Made by a program: the position numbers and the translations under genes. From Sarcomyxa edulis (lineage: Eukaryota > Basidiomycota > Agaricomycetes > Agaricales > Mycenaceae), in assembly GCA_009761415.1 (NCBI GenBank), contig QUOL01000001.1:620001-684000 (forward strand): a stretch of 64,000 nucleotides of DNA. Direction: 5' to 3'. Positions 1 to 10,725 of the stretch are shown piece by piece (within the stretch, counting starts at the first letter, position 1; the number at the start of each line of letters is the position of its first letter). The notes below the pieces were generated by a model. That model had not been told where the DNA came from and did no database searches. It saw nothing but the letters and a program-made list of their open reading frames with translations.

Positions 1-3000
1 TGGTACGCGTTCACGGCACACGACGATCACAACTTGCTGCTACCCGTTCCTGACGGAGATAATATCCTCCAACTTCGCTCAACGTCATTTATAGCACCAA
101 ACCGCTCCAAACGTGAGAGCTTTGCACCTATAATCGTTCACTTCATTAACGCCGGTATATTCCCAATAGGTCTACCGTCCTCTTGTACTTGCATCGTGTC
201 GATGGGTATCTACTCACTGGGTCAACTCGGACTTGTACACGATCTTATCTGAGTAGTGGGCGTGCTGCCCCGCGATGAACGTTGAACGTTAACTCAAACT
301 CATCCCGCATCCTTCGTTCCCTGATTGTTTCCGTCCATCCGTTAATGGCTAGTCCCATAATCTAGCTAGCAACGTCACCACCTCAACCAGCTCCTCAGTG
401 ATAACTCCACACAGGTATGTCCGGAGTGACCGTTCGATTGGTCTGTCCGTCCCTACAATTTTCACCGTATGGAATATTCTCTTTGATCGCATGGAAGTCT
501 TTCTTTTTTTTTATCAGCATGGTCCCGGTTTTTTCACGATAAGTATCCATCTGCAATCCATCGTGTTGCCGACAAAACGACAGCTTCATAATCATGATCA
601 ACTCTGTTTGATTGACCAAATAGGATGATCGCTTTATCCCCTTGCACGCCGCAAGTAAGTACCTCGTTCATCACCCATATCAGCCCAATCACCTTTCACT
701 CAAGTTCCATTCGAACTTTGAACCTTCTCAGCTCGTTATCCATATCGATCCGCAGAGGGTTCTCGTTCGGAGCTCGAGATCCCGCCATCATCAATCACAA
801 AACCGCGGCACGGCATCTAATTCTGTTCCCATCGCATCTATCGATATCACAAGCTATTCAGTCACTATGTACACCGTGGCGTCGTCCCAGTACTTTCTCC
901 TCTTATCATCACACGCTGGAAAGAGCTCTCTTAATAGCCGCATTCATTTCTTGACGCGGCGCCCAAAGATCAAGGAGAGACCAAGGGAAACTGATGATCT
1001 GTCCACCCGTGGAAAGGAAGCTTGTGCTGCCGTCATCCAATTTAGCCCTTCACCGACCACTCACTGTCGTTTCTCGTTTTGTTATCTAGGTGGCCAACCT
1101 TTTCATATCTCAGCTCTAGATCGAAACCACACGGAAACTCAAAACCAAAACGGACCTCTTCTTCTCTTTCCTACATGTATGATAGGTGAGTAAAAGTCAA
1201 CCCAAACTATCCACGTCTTCCGTTTATTTATGCACCTGTCGTCTTCCTATTTTAGATCACCGCAACACATCCCGAATCCCATCCCCATGCACATATGCAA
1301 AGGGCATCTTTGAAATCCGTCGTCCTGAGTAGCGTTCCCGTCTTGGAATCAGAACCGCCACCGTGCATGGACCGCTCGCGAAAGCAAATCCCACCTCCAC
1401 GCTACGTTCACCGACACAGACACAATCTACCTTTTATTCTTCCGAGACACTGCCCCTGGCAACCTGTGGGTCAGTGGGACCGTTGGTCTCTTCAATTGAA
1501 CGCTCGGTACCGAGACTAACTAGGACCATACCGCTCACACGCCCATGGCCGCCATGGAGAATACATGCATAGGTCCGTTCTACAACCTTCCTCTCCCCCC
1601 TCACTATCTATGCACTTACATCTCCCGATGAGTCTCACATCGCTCCCGCCCTTTCTTTCCCCTCTACAGATGCGGATGATCCAGCCCCGTTCGTAAATGC
1701 CACCCACCAACCGACTGCCCCTTGCCACTGGATCCAGGATCATGTCTAGTCCAAGATGGTACCTCGAAAGATGCCAGGCTGTGGCGCATCGTTGTTGCGT
1801 TGCCTGCATGCATGTACAACTCCCAATCTCATAGTGCTAGGCGTCTAGATACCAGCTCTTCAATTCATTTCTAGTGTCTACGGATGTAAGATCAGTCTGC
1901 TGTTTGTTCCCTCCCCTCTAACGAGCTGTCTTGGATCTAGTGGCCAACCTCGAGGCGGGGAGCAACCCTACTATCTCCTCTCATTTTCTTGCAGTGCTAC
2001 AACAGCGTCAGCGCTTTGGCCTTGGAAGTATAATCACGGTCTGTATTTAGCTGTGACTCTTGACCTTTTGATCAGTTCCGGTTCCAAGACCCAAAACACA
2101 TTGCTAGCCTCTCGGTGAGTTTTTTTAGAGTTGGTATCGATGGCCTCGTGTTTTGATTGATACGCGACAAAGGATAGACAGGAGTATCGATTATCAAGGC
2201 GGATTACTTGTGACAGTAGCAAGTTACTCGAGAGAACTCTCCGTCTATAGTATACCTCGTGCGCATGCATGATGTCTTGGAACGTGCACGTACACCTTGA
2301 ATTCTAGTATCAATTTCACTACCAAGTCGTCGGGATACAGCTCGGAAGGATCATAGATCAAGGTACACGCGTACGTACGTATACTCATAATGCTGTTATC
2401 AAGTATAGGTGATACAGTGTGCGATGTCGTACAACCGGAATCTAGTGTCTGATAACCTTGAATCTCGTAACAGTAAGTTTGGAACCTTGGGGACCTCAGG
2501 TGCTCGCAACATGGGGACACCGGTGAAGTCGAAGAGCCACAGGATAACAGGCTGAGTAAGGAGGTCAGAGTGCGATGCACGTCCTGACAAAACGGCAGTA
2601 ACACCATCACTTTACTTTGACTCCACCCTGGTCCTTGCACCGAGGTCTGAGGTAGACGCGCATATGGTGCCACGTGCACTGCTGACGCGCCGATATGAGG
2701 GTCGTGTTTTGCAGGAGCTTTGAACCTTAAAACCACTACGCCTTCCTAATCGGGATTGCGATAGAACATTTTACCCCAGAATCCCCGGAACTATATCATC
2801 CGGCCTAGCCTCTATGTGAAAATCGATAGGATACGAGGGCATGTGGTAAAGTTCACGTCTAGGATGTTGAGGCCAATAAAAATGGGAGGAAGACTCCCCG
2901 GGAATTAATAAACTGCTCAAACAGAATATGGGGTGTAAAGTATGGTCAATGACATCTTTTTTTCCACATCCTGAAAACATCCCAAAGTTTGTTCGTTGGA

Positions 3001-3170
3001 TAGAGATCTCTTGAGGGCTTGACCTACGTGAGTTTAGAAATGAGGGAACCTGATGAAGGGAGCTCTGTGGGGAAGAAGGTTTTCCGACGCGGATGAGGCG
3101 GAAAAGTATGTTCAATGAAAACTTTTTTTCCACAGCACCGAAAATTCTCAAAAAATGCTCAAAATGTAGC
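1..3170. other. gene-poor left end, no supported gene
   Basis: Open frames here are short, overlap on both strands and show no recognisable domain or exon chain. The stretch is unusually long for a genome with about one gene per 2.5 kb. The only structure seen is a loose direct repeat of about 30 bp at roughly 2937-2970 and 3101-3135 (both read AAAGTATG, then TCAATGA, then a T run and CCACA). It could hold a non-coding RNA, decayed mobile DNA or untranslated ends; the sequence does not decide. Confidence 0.5.
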
Positions 3171-3200
3171 TGATCAGAGTGGGACTCGAACCCACGCCAC
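3171..3200 (-). pseudogene. tRNA-Leu 3'-end fragment (duplicate)
   Basis: These 30 bases are identical to the 3' end (T arm, acceptor strand and discriminator) of the complete tRNA-Leu at 3333-3362. Upstream on the minus strand there is no D arm, anticodon arm or matching 5' acceptor strand, so it is not a functional tRNA. The 132 bp between the two copies contain a 9-bp inverted repeat and a 30-bp tandem repeat. The arrangement could come from local duplication or from insertion at a tRNA 3' end. Confidence 0.75.
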
Positions 3201-3243
3201 TGTTCTATAAATCAGGTTCGGATCCCAGGTCTATCATATAGGG

Positions 3244-3269
3244 ACTAACCCAAGGATCCCTGGGTTAGT
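3244..3269. repeat. 9-bp inverted repeat
   Basis: The arms ACTAACCCA (3244-3252) and TGGGTTAGT (3261-3269) are perfect inverted copies around an 8-base loop. The hairpin lies between the tRNA fragment and the complete tRNA gene. Its role is unknown. Confidence 0.6.
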
Positions 3270-3275
3270 TGCACC

Positions 3276-3331
3276 CCGTTTCACACCTTCCTAAAAAGGG
3301 AATTTCCGTTTCACAATTGCCTAAAAAGGAA
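3276..3331. repeat. two-copy 30-bp tandem repeat
   Basis: Two imperfect copies begin CCGTTTCACA and share CCTAAAAAGG, with a period of 30 bp. They directly abut the 3' end of the tRNA-Leu gene. A T-rich tract downstream of the tRNA would fit a polymerase III terminator, but these copies are only mildly T-rich on the transcribed strand. Confidence 0.6.
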
Positions 3332-3332
3332 A

Positions 3333-3455
3333 TGATCAGAGTGGGACTCGAACCCACGCCACAGTTGTGACCAGATTACGTAACGAAACGTAACAGGTAA
3401 TCATCGAATGACTTGATCCTTAGTCTGGCGCCTTAGACCACTCGGCCATCTGACC
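3333..3455 (-). tRNA. tRNA-Leu(AAG) with intron
   Basis: The cloverleaf reads on the minus strand. The acceptor strands GGTCAGA and TCTGATC pair (one G-T), and the discriminator is A. The A-box region TGGCCGAGTGG and the T arm GTGGG-TTCGAGT-CCCAC are canonical. The anticodon stem CCAGA/TCTGG closes the loop CTAAGG plus A, so the anticodon is AAG (read as inosine-AG, leucine CUU/CUC). A 13-base variable arm makes it a class II tRNA, as expected for Leu. The exons are about 3418-3455 and 3333-3376, with an intron of about 41 bases just 3' of the anticodon, the standard position for nuclear tRNA introns. Confidence 0.9.
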
Positions 3456-3831
3456 ATGGAAGATTCAACGCCGATGAATTCAAGAGTCGCAAACTGTTCG
3501 TAGACGTTGATGCGCCCCTTAATGTCATGATGATGTCACCGTTTCACTTGTGATTCATGATGATCACCCTCGGGAACTTGGACTCGCGGAACTTGACGTC
3601 GACCATGGACGAAACCTCACTCGCATGATTTATATTCTCCGCAGAGTAGGTTGATATTTCTCCAATGTCCCACACTTGCAGACATGCAATCTTACTCATT
3701 GTATTTGGAAGAACCATCGCACCAACCGATGTGTACGAGACTCTATGCATGATATTTAGCCAATATAGTATATCAGAGGCTGTAAATACATTGTGGCAGC
3801 GGTCGAGCACAACTGTCAGATGCATTGTACA
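3456..3831. other. intergenic, tRNA 5' flank and RAD5 3' flank
   Basis: A 93-codon minus-strand frame occupies most of this stretch, but it has no recognisable motif and lies directly downstream of the RAD5 stop codon. It is more likely 3' flank than a gene. Nothing else is apparent. Confidence 0.4.
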
Positions 3832-6800
3832 TTAATCGTCCCCGAACATTATTTTCAGGTTCTCTAAACTATCCGGATCTGCGCTACTATCTTTACTTCC
3901 ACCTCGGAAGGCTTCTTTCACGATAGCTGTCTTACGCTTCTGGATCTTCAGAATGCGAGCTTCTATCGTGTCAGTAACCTATAGGTATCGAGTTTAGTGT
4001 GTGCTGAAAGGATGACGATAGCTGGAGCTTACTATAAAGTGTTTGACGTAGACCGTCTTGTCCTGTCCGATCCGATGTACTCTGTCAATTGCTTGGTTCT
4101 CGGTGGCAGCGTTCCACCAACAGTCCATCTGTAGAGATGCATAAGACTCGACATCGAATAAAAGAACTCTGCCACTCACCATAAAGACATGGTTAGCTAT
4201 CGTAAGCTTGAGCAATAGATAAGCGATGTTGCCTTGTGAAGATCGTTGACGCGGAACTCACATTGAGACCAACGCCACCTGCCTTCAGACTGACGATCAA
4301 CACCTTCGGCTTCCTCGATGGTGCTTTGAACTCAGATACGGCCGCAGTTCTTTTCTTGACATCCATCGAACCATCGAACCTATACTGATCGAAATTTTCC
4401 CGCTGAAGAGCCAGTTGGATCAAGTCCAAGAAGCTTGTAAACTGAGAAAAGACGACGGCGCGGAAACACGGGTCTTGGTCTCGTAGCCGACCTACATCGT
4501 GCATTAGTGACCGTCAAAGATGCTGAAGCTTTCGAGACATACGGAGATTCTGAACAAGTGCTTCGAGCTTTGTGGAAGAGCGGAAATCGTTCCGCCGTAA
4601 GATGACATCTGGTTCAGCGTCTTGAGATCTGGTAGGCTCCCCATCCGGCTTGCCGTTTTTACTAGGTCGTACAACTTCGAGAAGGTCGGACTCCTGCGAT
4701 GACCTGAGTCGCAAGCCACAATGAACAGAAGCTAGATCTCACCTTGGTAGGCCGAGAACAAGTGGGGCACCGGGGTTCGTCTCCTTTCTCAACACAAGAA
4801 GCAAGATATGCAACGATGCAGTCCTTGCAACTAAGAGCATCTGAGTCAGTCTATACCTCTAGGACTAGGGTAATCCGACATACCACTGATGCATGCATTC
4901 AGGAATGACCATAGGTCTCTGCATGACATCTAGACAGATAGGACATTCCAAGCCGTCATCCTCTCCCAAGTTTTCCAGTACGCCTTGTGCAAATAGATTC
5001 GTACTTCCTTCTCCTTCCTTCTCTGCTTGAGCGAAATCGTTTATCATGTTGTTAACGTCGACCGTTCCATCGCCAGTCGTCGAGCTCGCAATTTTTTCGT
5101 CGGACGCAAGCGCGAGGTTCGGATGGAGAACAGCACGTCGCAATCGCATCAGCATTGCCAATATATGGGTATAGTTCTTGCTGACGAGACCCTGAGCGTT
5201 GAGGTTCTCAAAATTCCGTTTAGCAGAGACGTATATAGAATCGTAGATTCTTCTTTCCAGTGGAGAAAATTCGAGGTTTTCCACAACAATCTGTAGACAT
5301 TCAAATTTAGCAAGGCGGTCAGGAGAGTCCTTTGTCAGCTCTTACTTCTTTGGCCGGTAGATCGACGATCTTGTTCCCGTCGGAATCTCGCATATTCTTT
5401 TCGCGTCGCAACAGTATACTCTCCAATATGACCTGCACAATTTCGATCGCCTTTGGGTCGCGTGCAAGGAAAGGCAGAGTAATGAAACTATAGTCCACAT
5501 GAACAACATAGCAGATTGAGACTGCAATGAACTCACGATCGGAAGAAGGAGAAGTCGGACCATGGCGTGAAATCAAGGAATTTCCTGGAAGACAGTCAGT
5601 CTTGAACCGATTGCCAACAAACATATAGCACGCACAGGAGCGAATACAAGTCTTCGAGTTTATTGACAATAGGCGTGCCTGGAAGGGGGACGTCAGTTTT
5701 GAGATCCTTGGAATGCCACTGCATTTTGATCCTACCAGTGACTGCCCAACGTCGTCTAGCTTGCAGAGCACATACAGCTTTGGCCGTCTTACTTGAGCGA
5801 TTTTTGCAGTGATGAGCTTCGTCTAGCACAACACGCAACCATTCGACTGATGTCGAGATTAGTAGCCAGCAAATTTGCTGTCATTTCTGAGACTCACTTT
5901 CAAACACAGGCGACTTTCTGCCGTTGGACTTTTCTCCTTTAGCATGTTCGGAAGCCAAGACGCCGTAAGAAGTAACGATAACCTTGATAGTTTGGTTACC
6001 ATCGTCATCGTCATCATCTATTGCGGCCTCCAAGTCGAGCCGGTTTTGACCGTGCCATACTAGGACGTTGACCGTACCAGGTTTACTTGACCGTTGAATT
6101 TCTTCAGACCACTGCGACAAAAGCGAAGTTGGAGCAACGATCAGGGTGGCCGAGGGACCTTTAGCTGGCCCGCGTTTCCGAGGCACGGAACGGAATGCAT
6201 TGTTGAGCTTCAGTTGACGCTTCTTACTCGGTGCTTCCTCTCCTGGGCCTTCGTTGGACGAAAGACTTGTCTGTATCAGAGCTGATAGCATTATAGTTTT
6301 ACCCATACCCACTGCAGGTTGCGAGTCAATGAACGGAAAAATAGGACAAGTCTTATCGATAACGCACTTTCTGTGTACCAAACCAGTTGGCGTAATCAGC
6401 ACAATGATACGAACAAGAAGATGAAGTGATTTACCGTCGCTGATAACACATTCGTCAGCTGCGTCATCAACGAACCGAAAGTAATCATCACTAACGCTAA
6501 TATGCCTCCTTTGCATTTTCTCTCGGACTTCGGGAAGTCTAAACTCAATTCGCCCGAGTAGGGGTTGAAATAGAATGGTTTTTCATCCGCCGTCAAGTCG
6601 ATGACACCGTTGACGGGTTCTGTCGGGAATGTATAACTTTGGCACTGTCAGCTAAGTAAGTGTGCGAGAGGATGACCGTATACTTACACACTCCATAAAG
6701 GGTGCATCGAAGAGGCGTCCCGAGCATCTGTCTTTCCTGTTTCCAGCGAATGCATCCATCTAAGATCATTGAGTGTGAGGTCAATGTAAAACAACAAAAA

Positions 6801-8250
6801 ACGACTTACAATAGTGCCTGTTTTTGATACCCACGTAGAGTGAGGGTAAAAGTGTCTGCGGGTTCCATCTCACCCATCGTTCGGTCATTTTCTTGAGCTC
6901 TGGGATATATTGTGAGCCAAGGACACTAGCAGATTTCCAAGGGCGATCATCACCTTCGATAGATCATGTCAAGCTCGTTATCGGAAAGATCTTCGCCATC
7001 CTCCACTTCAACTTCTTCTCCATCACCTACTATCTCCGTTTTGACCACCTTGACTTTCTTCTCATCCGATGAGCGAGTGGTCATAGTCGCCAGACTCTCT
7101 GCATGCAACTCTTCATCCGATTTTTTATTACCTTGGAGGAAACCGGCGCCACCCTGGGGTTGAAGACCTACGGCATCGAATAAGCGAAGCAAGGATATTT
7201 TCCGTTCGCGTAGTGCCTGTTCGTCAAAAGTCTCCTGGCCTTCATTGAACATGATTTGGGGTGGTTCATCAGACTGCGAAGTACTCGGTGGTTTGAACGC
7301 TGAAGAGCGAATATATATAGAGAGTGATATGATAAATTCTGCTCCAGAGTGAAGGGTCTCTGGACAATCTATCATCGTGCTTCCCTTGAACTCGACGATA
7401 CCTAAAGATTTATGAGATTCTACATATGTGGATTCTAGGTGCTTATGACACACGTACCCATATCTAACAGTCTTGAGACCCACACCGCGATGTCTTGTGG
7501 GAGACGTCCGAACTCTAGGTAACCTGAGTCAGTATATACATTTCAAGGAGAGCCTGGCCACACACCAAATCCACGCATGTTAGTCAAGCGAACAACGTGG
7601 TCAGTCTTCTTCTTGACTAGATTCCTGGGCTGAGCTTTCAACATCGCCGCAATGGACAACTGCTTCGTCTTTCCCGTATCCTTCTTCTTCCCTTTGTTGG
7701 TTGACTTGAATCCTGGTTTAGAATCATCCTGATCGTCTCGCTGTATAAGAATGGTATCCCCAGGTTTTACATATCCTTTCCCTCTGACCGTACTCCACGC
7801 GTTTCCTACGGGAAAAGAGCCTAGATATGATAGAGACGGCACTTTGGGAGCAGACGCAGCTGATGGAGAGACGCGTCTTTTTTTGGCTGGAGGAGGTACA
7901 GTTCTAGCCACAGTGGGCTTTACGATAGATTTTGTAGATTCATCGGAGGTGACAGGCGATGCCCTAGAACGCCCTGAGGAGACACTGCTGACACTCGAAG
8001 GACGCGGTATCTCTTCAAAAGGAGGAATTTTGACATCACTGTCAGAATCACCTTGGGCCACGATAGGTCTCTTTCTGGGAGTCAAAAACGAGGTAGCAAG
8101 ATCCTCTTCATCGCTGTCCGGAAGAAACATAGGAGTGCTTCGAGTTGGAGGACTACTTGGGCCAGCTGCCTCTGATTCCATGGCGACATCCTCGTCTTCA
8201 TCGTCTGAACCAGCAAAAAAGAGACTCGGAGCAGTGTCAGCATCTGCCAT
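3832..8250 (-). CDS. RAD5: RAD5-like DNA repair translocase / ubiquitin ligase
   Basis: This is a multi-exon SNF2-family ATPase with the RAD5/HLTF layout. In family members it promotes error-free post-replication repair by polyubiquitinating PCNA and reversing stalled forks. Visible in order are an acidic serine-rich N-terminus, a HIRAN domain ([24 protein letters not shown], later [11 protein letters not shown]), motif I ([12 protein letters not shown]), motif II DEAH ([11 protein letters not shown]), motif III ([14 protein letters not shown]), a RING finger ([20 protein letters not shown]), motif V (LKAGGVGLN) and motif VI ([13 protein letters not shown]). It ends in IMFGDD. The start at 8250 (MADADTAP) gives a natural acidic head; an in-frame ATG at 8379 is possible. 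The junction before motif I, about 6430-6510, does not resolve with canonical splice sites. The gene is divergent from CCT7 across about 144 bp. Confidence 0.9.
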
Positions 8251-8394
8251 GTCTGTCGAGTACGTTGAGTAGTAAGTATGAAATGAAGGGACGCGACTGC
8301 AGCCACCAAAGACGCGTCTAAAGACAACAGCCGCAAATTTGACTTGTGAATTATTTCTCAGAAGCCTCTCGACATCCATCCTTCATTCATCAAA
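8251..8394. promoter_or_regulatory. RAD5/CCT7 divergent promoter region
   Basis: About 144 bp separate the chosen RAD5 start codon (minus) from the CCT7 start codon (plus), so the two genes must share a compact promoter or have overlapping 5' leaders. No specific factor site could be assigned. Confidence 0.5.
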
Positions 8395-10368
8395 ATGCAA
8401 CGCGGTCTAGGGATGGTATAAAATATTCGTTATATCCTAACGAAGAATCTACTGAATATATACCTTTTTGATAGCAACCAACTGTCGTCCTCTTACGAGA
8501 GGGCACAGATACATCGCAGGGAAATCCTCAACTTCTATCCAATATTGCCGCATGTCTAGCAATCTCAGAAACGCTTTCCAGTACTCTAGGTCCTAGAGGA
8601 ATGGACAAGCTCATTGTCTCTGATCGTGGCGAGGCTCAGATCACGAACGATGGTGCAACAATCTTGAAATTGCTCGATATCGTCCATCCTGCTGCAAGAA
8701 CGTTGGTCGACATCGCGAGAGCTCAAGATGCCGAGGTTGGTGATGGTACTACCAGTGTTGTTCTCATCGCGGCCCAGTTCTTGAAGGAGGTTCGAGGCTA
8801 TATCGAAGAGGGTGTCAGTCCACATATCATCATGAAGGGCTTCCGACAAGCATCGCAACTGGTACGCGTCATATACTTTCTTACTCTAGATTTTTTTTGC
8901 TCATATTCGATGTGTCTCAGGCTATCGATAGGATAAAGGAGATTCAAGTAACAGTCGACAGATCGGACCCAGAGTAAGTTCTTGTGTTCTCAATTATCGG
9001 CATACCACTAAGCAAAGTGTGTTTTTTCTAGACGTTTCCGGTCTCTTCTTCTAAAATGTGCATCGACTTCCATGTCCTCCAAACTCATCCACTCGGAGAA
9101 ACCCTTCTTCTCTAAAATGGTCGTCGACGCCGTGCAATGCCTCGACCAAGGTGATCTAGACGAGTCCCTCATCGGTGTAAAGAAGATTCCCGGTGGAGGC
9201 ATGCAAGACTCCCTCCTTGTCGCTGGTGTTGCTTTCAAAAAGACATTCACATACGCCGGTGCTGAACAACAGCCCAAGTCGTTCCGCGATCCCTTGATTC
9301 TCTGCCTAAACGTCGAACTCGAGCTCAAGGCCGAAAAAGACAACGCAGAGGTCCGCGTTGAAGCCGTTTCCGACTACCAGGCTATCGTGGACGCCGAATG
9401 GGAGATCATCTACCGAAAATTGGATGCCATTGAAAAGACAGGTGCCAAGGTCGTTCTCAGTAAACTTCCCATCGGTGATCTGGCGACCCAGTGGTTCGCT
9501 GACCGTGATATCTTCTGTGCTGGGCGAGTGGCTGCGGGAGACCTACGGAGAGTCGTTCAGGCAGTTGGTGGTGCTGTTCAATCTACGTGCTCCGATATCT
9601 CTCGTGAGCATTTGGGTACGTGCGGAAAGTTCGAGGAACGACAGATTGGTGGGGAACGGTACAACATCTTCGAGGACTGTCCCAAGGCCAAAACCTGCAC
9701 GTTACTTCTTCGTGGTGGTGCGGATCAGTTCATCGAGGAGGTAGAGAGAAGTCTGCACGACGCTATCATGGTCGTAAAGCGAGCCGTCAGAAATGGTGAG
9801 GTGGTTGCTGGAGGTGGTGCTATCGAGGTAAGCCATATCTGTGAATCTAGTCTTATTTTGTGATACTCATGATGCACATGCAGATGGATCTATCCGCACA
9901 TATACGGAAGCATGCCCTCTCCATCCCAGGAAAGCTCCAACTCATCATGACAGCCTTCGCAAAAGCCCTCGAGATTATCCCTCGGCAGATTTGCGACAAT
10001 GCTGGTTTAGATTCCACTGACATCTTGAACAAATTGCGAATGAAACATGCAGCCGGTGAGAAATGGTATGGTGTTGACGTCGACGGTGTCGATGGTGTGC
10101 GCAACAACATGGATGCGTTCGTATGGGAGCCAAGTCTCGTCAAGGTGAACGCCATCAGCAGTGCTGCAGAGGCGGCATGCTTGATCCTCAGCGTCGACGA
10201 GACCGTGAGAAATCCCCAAAGTGAAGCTGTATGCAATTCCTCTTTTCTCTAAACTGATGTTCCGATGTTCTAACTCATTATCTGCAGCAAAATGCTGGAC
10301 CAAAAGCACCTCCGGGTGCAGCCCAGCGAGCGTTAAGAGGAAGAGGTAGGGGAATGCCTCGCCGGTGA
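8395..10368 (+). CDS. CCT7: T-complex chaperonin subunit eta
   Basis: This is a subunit of the cytosolic TRiC/CCT double ring, which folds actin, tubulin and many WD-repeat proteins using ATP. The N-terminal block after the first intron ([16 protein letters not shown]) and [12 protein letters not shown] are typical of the eta subunit rather than other CCTs. ATPase motifs [10 protein letters not shown] and GDGTTS are present, as is the eta-type substrate-domain stretch around [20 protein letters not shown]. The C-terminus is Gly/Arg-rich ([12 protein letters not shown]). The short first exon encodes about seven residues (MQRGLGM), and using its GTATAA donor restores frame. Introns also fall near 8860-8920, 8975-9030, 9826-9883 and 10230-10288. 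Length and motifs look intact. Confidence 0.95.
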
Positions 10369-10725
10369 AGCGGGATTTAGCGGTAGTGAAATGTTTGACG
10401 CCTCGTAGAGTATCATTTTGTTAACCAGCAAGCAATTCAACTAATCGTCTTCATTCACCTCACTTGAAGGTGTAGATATCTCTTGGCTTATTGCAACACT
10501 TGCAAATATATGCCTCAGAAAGGAATCTACTTATAGCCGACAGCAACTTGGAGCGTGCTTCTTCATCGCGCCATCCCAGTACTTGAACGCGCAATTTCCC
10601 TCGAAATTGATGCACATTGACATATCTATGGCGTATTTTCCCTTTATGAGTCTTTATCGCTCATCCGAGTGTATATAGTCCCGGTGGGTCAGGTATTTTC
10701 GTCCCAGCTACACCCTTCATTCGGA
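10369..10725. other. intergenic CCT7-to-permease
   Basis: This is the 3' flank of CCT7 and the promoter of the following transporter gene. No open frame or structured element stands out. Confidence 0.5.

Noticed and set aside
642..1193. A 183-codon open frame on the plus strand
   Set aside because: Composition is erratic, no domain is visible, and no flanking exons continue it. It overlaps another frame of similar quality.
2245..2736. A 163-codon minus-strand frame
   Set aside because: No recognisable motif, overlapping alternative frame, and no supporting exon structure.
3171..3200. A second tRNA-Leu gene
   Set aside because: Only the T arm and 3' acceptor strand are present. No matching 5' acceptor, D arm or anticodon arm was found within 150 bp.
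3276..3331. A CRISPR-like array
   Set aside because: Only two adjacent imperfect 30-bp copies with no spacers, in a nuclear fungal genome.
8082..8336. Frames opposite and alongside the RAD5 N-terminus, including a plus-strand frame at 7751-8272
   Set aside because: Shadow frames of the acidic RAD5 exon, whose composition keeps other frames open.
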